Below, one piece after another: positions 39,000-47,659 of a DNA stretch of 64,000 bases. The notes below the pieces were generated by a model, which was not told the DNA's origin, ran no database searches, and saw nothing but the letters and a program-made list of their open reading frames with translations. The stretch comes from Bacteroidia bacterium (GTDB lineage Bacteria; Bacteroidota; Bacteroidia; Chitinophagales; JAUHXS01), in NCBI GenBank assembly GCA_030426955.1, contig JAUHXS010000003.1, positions 1 through 64,000 on the forward strand, written 5' to 3'. The translations under genes and the position numbers were made by a program. The stretch's first letter is position 1; the number at the start of each line of letters is the position of its first letter.

Positions 39000-39082
39000 T
39001 ACTTCGGGTAGCCCGATAAGACATATTTTTTTGACGATAGGCGATTAAAATAAAAATAACGTAACAGGAATATCATTATAGC

Positions 39083-39727
39083 CTACTTTAGAATGCCATA
39101 CTTGTAACTCTTATGCACCATATCAACAGAGTTTTTGGCATCTAGTTTTTTAAGCAGGTTTCTTCTATGGGTATCAACTGTTCTAACGCTCAGAAACAAA
39201 GCATCTGCGACCTCTTTATTTGTTAGGCCTTGTGCAATATGCTCTAAAACTTCCTGTTCTCTTTCTGAAATTTGATAGGCTGATTCCTTCTTGCCTGCAT
39301 CATCATTAACAACCTTTTGAACCATTGTGTTAGAAACCTCCTGGCTAAAATAGGGCTTGGAATCTAAAGTAGTCTTTATCGCTTTGATCAGTTCTTGTTG
39401 ATCTGAACTTTTTAATAAATAGCTATTCGCTCCAGCCTTTAACATCTTTTCTATATAGGAATAGTCACTTTGCATGGTTAGAGCGATGATCCTTAATTCT
39501 GGTTTGTCTCTTTTTATCAACTTTGTCGCTTCGATACCGTTCATCTCAGGCATATCAATGTCCATTAGTACAATATCTAGTTTCTTAGTTAGAGCCAGCC
39601 CTAATGCAATTTGTCCGTTTTCTGCCTCACCCACTACTTCAAGCTCACTATCTGTTCCCAACATTGCCTTAATGCCATCTCGAATGATTTTATGATCATC
39701 TACAACTAAAATTTTAACTTTATCCAT
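39083..39727 (-). CDS. NarL/FixJ-type response regulator
   Basis: I start at ATG 39727, which gives a canonical N-terminus (MDKVKILVVDDHKIIRDG); the frame is open ten codons further. Receiver residues are D10, D11, the phospho-acceptor D56 (VLMDIDMP), T84 and K106. A LuxR-type helix-turn-helix follows (SEREQEVLEHIAQGLTNKEV and SVRTVDTHRRNLLKKL). The start overlaps the 3' end of the kinase gene by 8 bp, so the two form a cotranscribed two-component pair. It should bind DNA after phosphorylation; its targets are not evident. Confidence 0.93.
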   Translation of the reverse strand: MDKVKILVVDDHKIIRDGIKAMLGTDSELEVVGEAENGQIALGLALTKKLDIVLMDIDMPEMNGIEATKLIKRDKPELRIIALTMQSDYSYIEKMLKAGANSYLLKSSDQQELIKAIKTTLDSKPYFSQEVSNTMVQKVVNDDAGKKESAYQISEREQEVLEHIAQGLTNKEVADALFLSVRTVDTHRRNLLKKLDAKNSVDMVHKSYKYGILK

Positions 39728-40769
39728 TATGTATTGGTATTTGGATTTTTGCAACAAAGCCTTTTCCTAAGGCATCTTCCACTTCAAAACTTCCTCTTAA
39801 GGACTCTACCCTAGTTTTTATTCCTTTAAAACCTATTCCTACGGAAACAGTATTAAAATCTTTGCTCAAGCCGACTCCATTATCTTGGTAAAAGCAATCC
39901 AAGCGTGAGCCTTCTTTATTTAGGTCGATTTTGATCTCACTTGCATTTGAATGTTTTATGGAATTATTGATCATTTCTTGAATTATTCTGAAAACATTAA
40001 TTTCTACTTCATCTTTAAATCGACCTTCTTTAATAGTACTATTAAACTTTATTTTAATACCATTTGTAGCATTTATTTTTTCTATCATATCGTTTATGCT
40101 ACCCACAACTCCGTGCTTGATCAAAGCCGGAGGCATCAGTCCGTGGGATATATTACGAGTTGCTATAACCGCTTCATCTGTTAACTTTATTGCTGTTTGT
40201 AGTAATTTTTTAGCATCTTGTTGTTTTTTAGATAAAGAGTGAGTAGAGGCAGTAATATTCATTTTTACAGCTGCTAGAAGTTGTCCTAAGCTATCATGGA
40301 GGTCTTGTGCAAATCGCTTTCGCTCTTTTTCCTGCATAGAAACTATCGCCTGCAACATTTGATATTCCATTTCCTTTTTGTCTTGAATCATTTTTTTTCG
40401 CTCAAGGGAATAAACGATTGCCTTGTGCAGCAGCTTTTCATCATATTCCCCTTTAGTAAGATAGTCTTGTGCTCCCAGTTTTATATATTTTGAAGCCACT
40501 TCTACATCATCTAATTCCGTTAATATTATGATGGGAAGCTCAGGGAACTTCCTAGCAATAAGTCTAAACCCCCTACCTTCAATACTATCAGGAAGGGAAA
40601 GGTCTAAGAATAATATATCGGGAGTTTGTTGCTCTACCTGCTTTATGCCTTCCTGCAACGTTTTGGCAAGGGTTACGTTAGAATTCAATGGAACATCTTG
40701 TATGTATTCCTTAAACAAATTTCTGTCATCAGGATTAGCTTCTATTAATAGTATTGTGACCGACTTCAT
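39720..40769 (-). CDS. Soluble receiver-histidine kinase hybrid (HisKA_3 type)
   Basis: The 349-residue protein has a receiver domain at its N-terminus (D14, D15, phospho-acceptor D56 in LFLDLSLPD, T84, K106) and a NarX/DesK-like kinase behind it. The HisKA_3 phosphorylation site is H158 (ERKRFAQDLHDSLGQLL), the ATPase N-box is EMINNSIKHSNA, and the G-boxes are DNGVGL and GIGFKGI. There is no membrane segment or sensory domain, so it must receive its signal through the receiver or a partner. The downstream regulator overlaps it by 8 bp. Its ATG overlaps the end of a decayed sensor fragment upstream. Confidence 0.92.
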   Translation of the reverse strand: MKSVTILLIEANPDDRNLFKEYIQDVPLNSNVTLAKTLQEGIKQVEQQTPDILFLDLSLPDSIEGRGFRLIARKFPELPIIILTELDDVEVASKYIKLGAQDYLTKGEYDEKLLHKAIVYSLERKKMIQDKKEMEYQMLQAIVSMQEKERKRFAQDLHDSLGQLLAAVKMNITASTHSLSKKQQDAKKLLQTAIKLTDEAVIATRNISHGLMPPALIKHGVVGSINDMIEKINATNGIKIKFNSTIKEGRFKDEVEINVFRIIQEMINNSIKHSNASEIKIDLNKEGSRLDCFYQDNGVGLSKDFNTVSVGIGFKGIKTRVESLRGSFEVEDALGKGFVAKIQIPIHNG

Positions 40770-40996
40770 TCCTTACTTAATTCTTGAGTGGAAGCGTTGC
40801 CAATGTAAATCATATAATGATGGCAGGAATGATAAAATATGCCAGCCAAATAGAATTGCCACTGAATAATATTGTAGAACCAACCATGAAGCCCCGACCA
40901 TTTAGCGCATATCCATCGTGGAGGCCAATCTGAAATATTAAACATTTTAATGATAAAGTGTACTGCCTGATCCATCATACTGTTATTGTATTCCAA
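40766..40996 (-). pseudogene. Remnant of a membrane sensor N-terminus (ethylene-receptor-like type)
   Basis: The open frame (TTG 40996, ATG 40978) encodes FNISDWPPRWICAKWSGLHG, which matches from memory the N-terminus of Bacteroidota sensor kinases with an ethylene-receptor-like membrane region. The family continues with ...IIWLAYFxIP...; that continuation (SIWLAYFIIPAIII) is present here in the +1 frame and then hits TGA. So a frameshift near 40870 and a truncation have left only the first helix. The 76-codon frame read straight through is Trp/His-rich and meaningless after WFY. It ends in ATGA overlap with the kinase gene. Alternatively it is a small unrelated membrane peptide. Confidence 0.5.
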
Positions 40997-41282
40997 TACC
41001 TGCTTTACTAAAGATACGCAATATGAGGACGCAAAAATGGGGGGAATTAAAAAATACGACTTTTACCTAAGTAAAACCCCTAGCCTTTAATTGGTAGTCA
41101 CTAAGCAAAAGCCAATTGCTTAGAGTTTCTAATTTTTAATGGAGATAGCCACAATGAAATAGATAATGGTATCTTGAAACACAACTAACGATTTGTAACT
41201 CTAGTTCTAAGTTTTAGTTTCACGTTTCTGACTTCGAGTCTTTAATTTCTTGTCCCTCTACCTGATTTCTGACATCCCAATC
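40997..41282. other. 286-bp intergenic region without a recognised gene
   Basis: An inverted repeat CTAAGCAA (41101-41108) / TTGCTTAG (41116-41123) is the only clear structure. It follows the permease gene in the minus direction but lacks a T-tract. I see no coding signal or full-consensus promoter. Confidence 0.4.
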
Positions 41283-42518
41283 CTAGTAATTAATCTTAGT
41301 TTTGATGTCTAGTGCGTCTCTAAAACCATTTCCAAGCACGTAGAAAGCAAGAACTAAAATCATAATTGCGAAACCTGGAACGATGGCCAAAAATATTTGA
41401 TTAGATATGAGGTATGCTCTATGCTCACTAATCATCATTCCCCAAGAAGGGGTGGGTGGTTGCACGCCTAACCCAAGAAAACTCAGTCCTGCTTCTATTA
41501 AAATTGCAGAAGCAAAATTAGCGGCAGCAATTACCATAACTGGGCCAAGTACATTGGGCAAAATATGCCTAATGATAATTCTGGAATTGCCATAGCCCAG
41601 CGACTTTGAGGCTTCAATAAATTCCACTTCTCTGATGCTAATCACTTGCCCCCTAATAATTCTGGCTACTTCTACCCACATAGTTAAGCCAACTGCAATA
41701 AATATTTGAATAAATCCCTTCCCTAATACCAATGTAATCGCAAATATTAACAATAAAGTAGGAATAGACCATATCACATTGATCATCCACATCAAAAAAT
41801 CATCTACTTTTCCTCTATAATATCCAGCCATCGCACCTACTGAGATACCTATTACTAGAGAGATTAATACTGCTATAAAACCCACAGAAAGCGAAATTCT
41901 GACGCCTATTATCATCCTACTTAGCAAATCTCTACCAAATTTATCCGTCCCTAACAAATAGGTATTGATAACAATATTGTTTTCTTCTATCTCTTTTTGC
42001 AAGTCCCTAATAGACCTAGAGTGCTGCTTATCTGCATAATCATAAAATGTCAAATTATCTCCTTCCGCATTTATAATGGGTTGATTGATTGACCTAGCAT
42101 AAACTACATCAACCAAAGCAATTTTATCACTGCTACCCATGGTTTGTTCGCCCATGTACTCTTCGATAATGATATATTCATCTTCAAATTTGTAAGAATT
42201 AAAGGGAATAAACTTATAGCTGCTTTCCTGTCCTTTAAACATTTTTGTCACAAAGGATACTTTCTCTACTTTCTTGTTCCTTTTAACCTTAAGCATCTGC
42301 ATGGAAAACCCAGGAGGCTTTGTTCCAATCTGTAAAATCATGTTATTAGCATCTGGCGTTGGATCTGGCGTTATGGTATAACCGAGGATGGCAATTATAA
42401 AAGCAATTGCAATTACAATCATACCAAGAACGGCAGGTTTGTTTTTGAGCAACCTTTTCCAGGCACGCATTGAAGGGCTTACAATTCCAGGGTCCTTATT
42501 TTCTTGAACACTACTCAC
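41283..42518 (-). CDS. Peptide/nickel-type ABC transporter permease (DppC/OppC family)
   Basis: This inner-membrane permease has the N-terminal OppC_N helix (PAVLGMIVIAIAFIIAILGY), five more helices and the EAA loop (EFIEASKSLGYGNSRIIIRH) that contacts the ATPase. The LGTDKFGRDLLSR signature before the second helix is typical of DppC/OppC. It is longer than usual (411 residues against about 300): ~110 extra residues lie between helix 1 and that signature and should face the periplasm. No partner permease, ATPase or binding protein gene is adjacent, so the substrate cannot be inferred. Confidence 0.88.
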   Translation of the reverse strand: MSSVQENKDPGIVSPSMRAWKRLLKNKPAVLGMIVIAIAFIIAILGYTITPDPTPDANNMILQIGTKPPGFSMQMLKVKRNKKVEKVSFVTKMFKGQESSYKFIPFNSYKFEDEYIIIEEYMGEQTMGSSDKIALVDVVYARSINQPIINAEGDNLTFYDYADKQHSRSIRDLQKEIEENNIVINTYLLGTDKFGRDLLSRMIIGVRISLSVGFIAVLISLVIGISVGAMAGYYRGKVDDFLMWMINVIWSIPTLLLIFAITLVLGKGFIQIFIAVGLTMWVEVARIIRGQVISIREVEFIEASKSLGYGNSRIIIRHILPNVLGPVMVIAAANFASAILIEAGLSFLGLGVQPPTPSWGMMISEHRAYLISNQIFLAIVPGFAIMILVLAFYVLGNGFRDALDIKTKINY

Positions 42519-42531
42519 TTAGATACCTATG

Positions 42532-43671
42532 CTAGAGACTTCGTCCTTTCCATTTAGGGCTTACAAAGTTACTACAAATACCGATGACTGCAATATAAAA
42601 AATATGAATTATCTCAATGATTAAGAAAGTCGACAAATATAGTTTTTGTTTGAAGTGTTGATTGATTGTTTTGATGAAAATGAGGTCAAGAAGGATCTTG
42701 GTTAGTAGCCAATAGCCGATAGCTATTAGCCGATAGCTATTAGCCGATAGCCAATGGCTGATGATTAAGAAAATGGGAACTAAATTGAAAGACAAGGTGA
42801 CAATGGCGATAGCTCTATTAGGCATTGATGAGTTACTTTTTGCTTTTCCTCCCCATCTGACTCTTTGGTAAAATAGTTTTTTCCAAGATTTTAGAGGTCT
42901 TGTATAAACGGTTGCTTTGTTTGAGATTAAGAGGTGTATTTTGTTAGGAAATCTTTTGCCAAAGGTGTTCAACAAGTGTACATCATCTCCTGAGGCAATA
43001 TTTTTAGATGTTTTATACCCGCCAACTTCTTTAAAAGCACTTTTTTCATAAGCTAAGTTTGCTCCATTGCACATAATAGGCTGTTTATTGTTTATCAAAG
43101 CTCCTGATACTCCAGCCATAACTAAAAAATCAAGTTTTTGAAACTGTTGAACTAACGATTGATTTGCTTCGCATAAAACACTGCCGCAGATCATTTTAGG
43201 TTTGTATTTTTCATAATAAGATACGATTGTTGACACCCAAGACTTGCCCATCATGCAATCTGCATCTGTAGTAATAATTAGCTCACCATCAGCATTATCA
43301 ACTGCAATTTCAATTCCCCTTTTCTTAAACGCAACCAAATTAGGGTCTAAGTCATGTTCTGATAATGGTATTCCCTTTATTTTATGACCATATGACCTAA
43401 TTATCTCTGCAGTATTATCTTCTGAATGATCGTCCACGACAATTATTTCATATAGATTCTTCTGATAGTCTTGTTGTAAAAGTGCTTCAAGGCAATCAGC
43501 AATATTATCCGCTTCATTCCTAGCTACAATTATTACGGAAACCGATGTTGTTGAGTTTTGATTTGTTTTAAGCTCGAACTTCGATTTTCTGATCCAGCCA
43601 AAAAGTAAATATATGATCAGATAAGCATATAAAGCAGTTATAACCAATACTATGACAAATGTGAAAATCAT
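42532..43671 (-). CDS. Membrane-anchored family 2 glycosyltransferase
   Basis: A membrane helix (residues 1-25) leads a GT-A catalytic domain: SVSVIIVARNEADNI, IIVVDDHSEDNTAEII, the metal-binding TTDADCMMG and the Q-R-V-R-W motif near 275. Two or three membrane helices follow to residue 379. Such enzymes transfer sugars from nucleotide donors at the inner membrane, often to lipid or polysaccharide acceptors. A 14-bp tandem repeat (42713-42754) encodes part of residues ~305-321 (SANSYRLIAIGYWLLT), and its length makes the reading frame copy-number dependent. The gene is divergent from carB. Confidence 0.88.
   Translation of the reverse strand: MIFTFVIVLVITALYAYLIIYLLFGWIRKSKFELKTNQNSTTSVSVIIVARNEADNIADCLEALLQQDYQKNLYEIIVVDDHSEDNTAEIIRSYGHKIKGIPLSEHDLDPNLVAFKKRGIEIAVDNADGELIITTDADCMMGKSWVSTIVSYYEKYKPKMICGSVLCEANQSLVQQFQKLDFLVMAGVSGALINNKQPIMCNGANLAYEKSAFKEVGGYKTSKNIASGDDVHLLNTFGKRFPNKIHLLISNKATVYTRPLKSWKKLFYQRVRWGGKAKSNSSMPNRAIAIVTLSFNLVPIFLIISHWLSANSYRLIAIGYWLLTKILLDLIFIKTINQHFKQKLYLSTFLIIEIIHIFYIAVIGICSNFVSPKWKGRSL
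42706..42754. repeat. 14-bp tandem repeat inside the glycosyltransferase gene
   Basis: Three copies of TAGCCGATAGCTAT (42713-42726, 42727-42740, 42741-42754; the last ends in CCAA) follow a partial TAGCCAA at 42706-42712. Fourteen is not a multiple of three, so gain or loss of one unit shifts the frame of the C-terminal membrane region. Confidence 0.85.
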
Positions 43672-43727
43672 ACCGCTATTTGTTAAGAAATAGTAACTTC
43701 TAGTTTATGGTTTTTGGTTAAATCATC

Positions 43728-43735
43728 TAACTTTG
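43728..43735 (+). promoter_or_regulatory. Probable carB promoter -7 element
   Basis: TAACTTTG matches TAnnTTTG, 24 bp before the ATG at 43759. No good -33 TTG lies at the standard spacing. Confidence 0.4.
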
Positions 43736-43758
43736 CACTACACAAAAAAATACAAGCT

Positions 43759-46578
43759 ATGCCTAAAGATAATTCAATAAAGTCGGTATTAATTATAGGA
43801 AGTGGCCCGATTATTATTGGACAGGCATGTGAGTTTGACTATTCAGGATCTCAAGCAGCAAGGTCTTTAAGGGAAGAAGGAATCGAAGTCTCCTTGGTTA
43901 ATTCTAATCCTGCCACTATTATGACTGACCCAGTCACGGCAGATCACATTTACTTACTGCCTCTAACAACTGATTCACTTGTAAAAATTTTAGAAGAACA
44001 ACAAATCGATGCCGTACTACCAACAATGGGTGGACAAACAGCCCTAAACCTCTGTATCGAAGCTGACGAATTGGGCATTTGGGAAAAATATAATGTCCGT
44101 ATCATTGGTGTAGATATTGATGCAATAGAAAAAACAGAAAATAGAGAAGAATTTAGAAAGTTGATGATCGATATTGGTATTGGGGTAGCTCCCTCTCAAA
44201 TTGCCAATTCATTTCTTGAGGGGAAAGATATTGCGCAAAAAATAGGATTCCCTTTAGTTATTAGACCATCTTATACGCTCGGCGGATATGGAGGCGGTTT
44301 TGTACATGATAAAACGGAACTAGATGATGCGTTAAAAAGAGGCTTGACCGCTTCCCCAACTCATGAAGTATTAGTTGAAAAAGCTGTACTAGGATGGAAG
44401 GAATATGAGTTAGAGCTTTTAAGAGATGCCAATGATAACATTGTTATTATTTGTGCGATCGAAAACTTCGATCCGATGGGTATTCATACTGGAGACTCTA
44501 TAACAGTAGCACCAACCATGACACTTTCTGATCCAGCTTATCAGAAAATGAGGAATATGGCAATGCACATGATGCGTTCCATCGGAACATTTGCAGGCGG
44601 TTGTAATGTCCAATTTTCTGTTGATCCAGTTACAGAAGATATCATTGCCATAGAAATCAATCCAAGGGTATCCCGTTCATCAGCATTAGCATCAAAAGCT
44701 ACTGGTTACCCAATTGCGAAGATAGCGGCTAAACTAGCAATTGGCTATCATTTGGATGAAGTCAAAAATCAAATTACAAAAACAACCTCTGCTTATTTTG
44801 AACCAGCATTAGACTATGTCATTGTTAAAATCCCTCGATGGAACTTTGATAAGTTTAAAGGTTGTGACTACACACTTGGTCTACAGATGAAGTCCGTAGG
44901 AGAGGCGATGGGAATTGGAAGAAATTTCCTTGAGGCACTCCAAAAAGCTTGCCAATCGCTAGAGAACAATAGAATGGGATTAGGAGCAGATGGAAAAGAA
45001 TGGCGTCAACTAGAAGGCGTTATTGAAGGGCTTGAAAAACCATCTTGGGATCGATTATTTAGAATCAAGGACGCATTAATGCTGGGTGTTCCTCAAAAGT
45101 CAATAGAAAAAATCACAAAAATTGACCACTGGTTTATTGCCCAAATACAGCAGTTAGTTGACATAGAAAAGAAAGTAAAAAACATAGCTCTTGAAGATAT
45201 CTCAAAAGAGTTTATGTTAAAGCTAAAGCAAACTGGGTACTCCGACTACCAAATTGCCTATTTAGTCAGAAACGATGTTGAGGAAGATGATGTATATGAA
45301 TATCGAAAAAAGTTAGAAGTATCTAGAGTTTACAAATTAGTTGATACTTGTGCTGCTGAGTTTGAAGCTCAAACACCTTATTATTACTCAACCTTTGATA
45401 CAGAAAACGAAAGTACAGTCTCTGATAAGAAAAAAATCATTGTATTAGGTTCAGGGCCAAATAGAATTGGACAAGGTATCGAGTTTGATTACTGTTGCGT
45501 GCATGGTATTAAGGCAATTAAAGAGGAAGGGTATGAAGCAATCATGATTAATTGCAACCCTGAAACAGTTTCGACAGACTTTGACATTGCTGATAAGCTA
45601 TACTTTGAGCCTATCTTTTGGGAACACATTTATGAAATCATTGAGCTCGAAAAACCAGAAGGAGTGATCGTTCAGTTGGGAGGGCAGACGGCATTAAAGC
45701 TTGCTGAAAGATTAAAAGAAAAGGGCATTAAAATTATTGGAACTTCTTTTGAAAATATGGATTTAGCTGAAGACAGAGGCAGGTTTTCAGACTTGTTAAA
45801 AGAACTTAAAGTTCCATATCCAGATTATGGTGCTGCTACTACTGCCGACGAAGCGCTTGAAGTTGCTAATAGAGTTGGATACCCTGTGTTGGTAAGGCCT
45901 TCTTACGTGCTTGGGGGACAAAGAATGCGTATTGTCATCAACGACGAAGAATGCGAAAAACACGTTATCGGTATTCTAAAACACATTCCGAATAATAGAA
46001 TATTAATAGATCACTTCCTAGATAGGGCAGAAGAAGCAGAAATAGACGCTATATGTGATGGAGAAGATGTTGTGATCATGGGTGTGATGGAACATATTGA
46101 ACCTGCCGGAATTCACTCAGGTGACTCCAGCGCAGTACTACCTCCTTTCAGCTTATCGGAAAAGGTGATCAAAGATATGGAGGAATATGCCAAGAAGATT
46201 GCATTGGCGCTTAAAGTAAAAGGTTTGCTGAATATACAGTTTGCCATCAAAGATGAGAAGGTATATATAATAGAAGCAAACCCTAGAGCTTCTCGAACGA
46301 GTCCTTTCATTTGTAAAGCTTACCAAGTGCCTTTCTTGAATATGGCAACTAAAATCATGATGGGAACACACAAGTTGAAAGATTTTAAGTTTGAGAAAAA
46401 GCTGAATGGTTACGCGATTAAAGAACCTGTGTTCTCATTCAATAAATTCCCGAATGTCAACAAAGAGTTAGGCCCTGAAATGAAATCTACGGGAGAAGCA
46501 ATTCGTTTTATAGAAAACCTTCAAGATCCATTTTTCAGACATTTGAAGAGTGAAAAGTCGATGTACTTGAGTAAGTGA
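43759..46578 (+). CDS. carB: Carbamoyl-phosphate synthase large chain, lacking the C-terminal regulatory domain
   Basis: CarB combines bicarbonate, ammonia from CarA and two ATP into carbamoyl phosphate for pyrimidines and arginine. The start is ATG 43759 (MPKDNSIKSVLIIGSGPIII); upstream only a TTG at 43714 is in frame. Both synthetase halves are present: half 1 with RPSYTLGGYGGGF and EINPRVSRSSALASKATGYP, half 2 from ~557 with LGSGPNRIGQGIEFDYCC, RPSYVLGGQRMRI and EANPRASRTSPFICKA. At 939 residues it stops after the second ATP-grasp region and lacks the ~130-residue methylglyoxal-synthase-like domain that binds UMP and ornithine in E. coli CarB. carA is not in the window. A terminator follows at 46628-46647. 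Confidence 0.96.
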   Translation: MPKDNSIKSVLIIGSGPIIIGQACEFDYSGSQAARSLREEGIEVSLVNSNPATIMTDPVTADHIYLLPLTTDSLVKILEEQQIDAVLPTMGGQTALNLCIEADELGIWEKYNVRIIGVDIDAIEKTENREEFRKLMIDIGIGVAPSQIANSFLEGKDIAQKIGFPLVIRPSYTLGGYGGGFVHDKTELDDALKRGLTASPTHEVLVEKAVLGWKEYELELLRDANDNIVIICAIENFDPMGIHTGDSITVAPTMTLSDPAYQKMRNMAMHMMRSIGTFAGGCNVQFSVDPVTEDIIAIEINPRVSRSSALASKATGYPIAKIAAKLAIGYHLDEVKNQITKTTSAYFEPALDYVIVKIPRWNFDKFKGCDYTLGLQMKSVGEAMGIGRNFLEALQKACQSLENNRMGLGADGKEWRQLEGVIEGLEKPSWDRLFRIKDALMLGVPQKSIEKITKIDHWFIAQIQQLVDIEKKVKNIALEDISKEFMLKLKQTGYSDYQIAYLVRNDVEEDDVYEYRKKLEVSRVYKLVDTCAAEFEAQTPYYYSTFDTENESTVSDKKKIIVLGSGPNRIGQGIEFDYCCVHGIKAIKEEGYEAIMINCNPETVSTDFDIADKLYFEPIFWEHIYEIIELEKPEGVIVQLGGQTALKLAERLKEKGIKIIGTSFENMDLAEDRGRFSDLLKELKVPYPDYGAATTADEALEVANRVGYPVLVRPSYVLGGQRMRIVINDEECEKHVIGILKHIPNNRILIDHFLDRAEEAEIDAICDGEDVVIMGVMEHIEPAGIHSGDSSAVLPPFSLSEKVIKDMEEYAKKIALALKVKGLLNIQFAIKDEKVYIIEANPRASRTSPFICKAYQVPFLNMATKIMMGTHKLKDFKFEKKLNGYAIKEPVFSFNKFPNVNKELGPEMKSTGEAIRFIENLQDPFFRHLKSEKSMYLSK

Positions 46579-46627
46579 CCTGCTATTAATATAGGCGTTC
46601 TCGCAAGTACAAATATTCTTTTTTTAT

Positions 46628-46647
46628 AAGCATTTTAGATGCTTTTT
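46628..46647 (+). terminator. Rho-independent terminator of carB
   Basis: AAGCAT (46628-46633) and ATGCTT (46639-46644) pair around TTTAG and run into a stretch of T (46643-46647). It is 50 bp past the carB stop. The rest of the convergent gap to kdsA (46579-46757) holds nothing recognisable. Confidence 0.6.
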
Positions 46648-46757
46648 AAGTTTAAGAACTCCCTCAAGAGAGCAGAGCCTCCCTTGGGTCGATATTCTAA
46701 AATAAAAAACACTCTATTTGAAGAAATGCGCCTAATTAAAAGCGATAGATCAGTGGA

Positions 46758-47561
46758 TCAAGCAAGAACCTTCTTAATTTTCACTAAATCTTCCAACAAT
46801 CTTTCTAGCAGATTTAATTGAAGCATATTTGCTCCATCTGACTTTGCATTGGCAGGATCAGGATGCGTTTCAATAAAGATGCCATCAGCACCCGATGCAA
46901 TGCCTGCTTTGGCAATAGTTGAAATCATTTCTGGCTGTCCACCCGTTACACCTGAACTTTGGTTGGGTTGTTGTAATGAATGCGTACAGTCTAATACAAC
47001 TGGCACATCAAACTTTTTCATAATGGGAATATTTCGAAAGTCCACTATTAAATCTTGATAGCCAAAAGTTGTTCCGCGTTCCGTTAAAACCACTTGATTA
47101 TTTCCTTCATTTTTGACTTTCTCAACTGCAAACTGCATCGAAGCTCCAGATAAAAATTGACCTTTTTTAATATTGACAACCTTACCAGTTTTTGCAGCTG
47201 CAACTAAAAGATCTGTCTGGCGACATAGAAAAGCTGGTATTTGTAGGATATCGACATACTTCGCAGCCATTGATGCCTCTTCAGGAGAGTGAATGTCAGT
47301 CGTTATTGGCACATTTAGCTCTTTTTTAATTCTAGCTAGAATCTCTAGAGATTCTTTATCTCCAATTCCTGTAAAAGAATCTGCTTTGGATCTATTGGCT
47401 TTTCTGTAAGATGCCTTAAAAACAAAGGGAATGTTTAGCTTTTCTGTTATTGATTTTACATATTGAGCGACTTGAAAAGTAGTTTCTTCATTTTCGACAA
47501 CACATGGTCCAGCAATGAGAAAAAACTGACTGTTACTTGGTTGAAGGATGGTATTGATCAT
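46758..47561 (-). CDS. kdsA: 3-deoxy-8-phosphooctulonate synthase (KDO-8-phosphate synthase)
   Basis: KdsA condenses arabinose 5-phosphate with phosphoenolpyruvate to KDO-8-phosphate, the precursor of the lipopolysaccharide inner core. The 267-residue TIM-barrel protein has the family start FFLIAGPCVVENEE, the substrate segments FKASYRKANRSKADSF and TTDIHSPEEA, LTERGTTFGY, and the C-terminal GIFIETHPDPANAKSDG. Length is normal. The REP-like palindrome at 47583-47605 begins 21 bp upstream of its start. Confidence 0.96.
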   Translation of the reverse strand: MINTILQPSNSQFFLIAGPCVVENEETTFQVAQYVKSITEKLNIPFVFKASYRKANRSKADSFTGIGDKESLEILARIKKELNVPITTDIHSPEEASMAAKYVDILQIPAFLCRQTDLLVAAAKTGKVVNIKKGQFLSGASMQFAVEKVKNEGNNQVVLTERGTTFGYQDLIVDFRNIPIMKKFDVPVVLDCTHSLQQPNQSSGVTGGQPEMISTIAKAGIASGADGIFIETHPDPANAKSDGANMLQLNLLERLLEDLVKIKKVLA

Positions 47562-47582
47562 AATATAAAAAACCTTATTGCT

Positions 47583-47605
47583 ATTCGTAGCTTGTAGCTA
47601 CGAAT
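47583..47605. repeat. REP-like palindrome, left of the transposase gene
   Basis: Arms ATTCGTAGCT and AGCTACGAAT surround TGT, a perfect 10-bp stem. The 23-bp element is the exact reverse complement of the one at 48249-48271, so the two are in inverted orientation around the transposase gene. Confidence 0.85.
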
Positions 47606-47632
47606 GTAAATATATTTTCTGTTGCTGATCAC

Positions 47633-47649
47633 AGCTTATAACTACGAAT
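47633..47649. repeat. Degenerate REP-like half copy
   Basis: AGCTTATAACTACGAAT matches the right part of the palindrome at 47583-47605 (AGCTTGTAGCTACGAAT) with two changes. It stands just past the transposase stop. Confidence 0.5.
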
Positions 47650-47659
47650 AAACATAACA

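Noticed and set aside
46639-46821. A 60-codon plus-strand frame between carB and kdsA
   Set aside because: It begins inside the carB terminator, runs into the antisense of kdsA, and shows no family resemblance.
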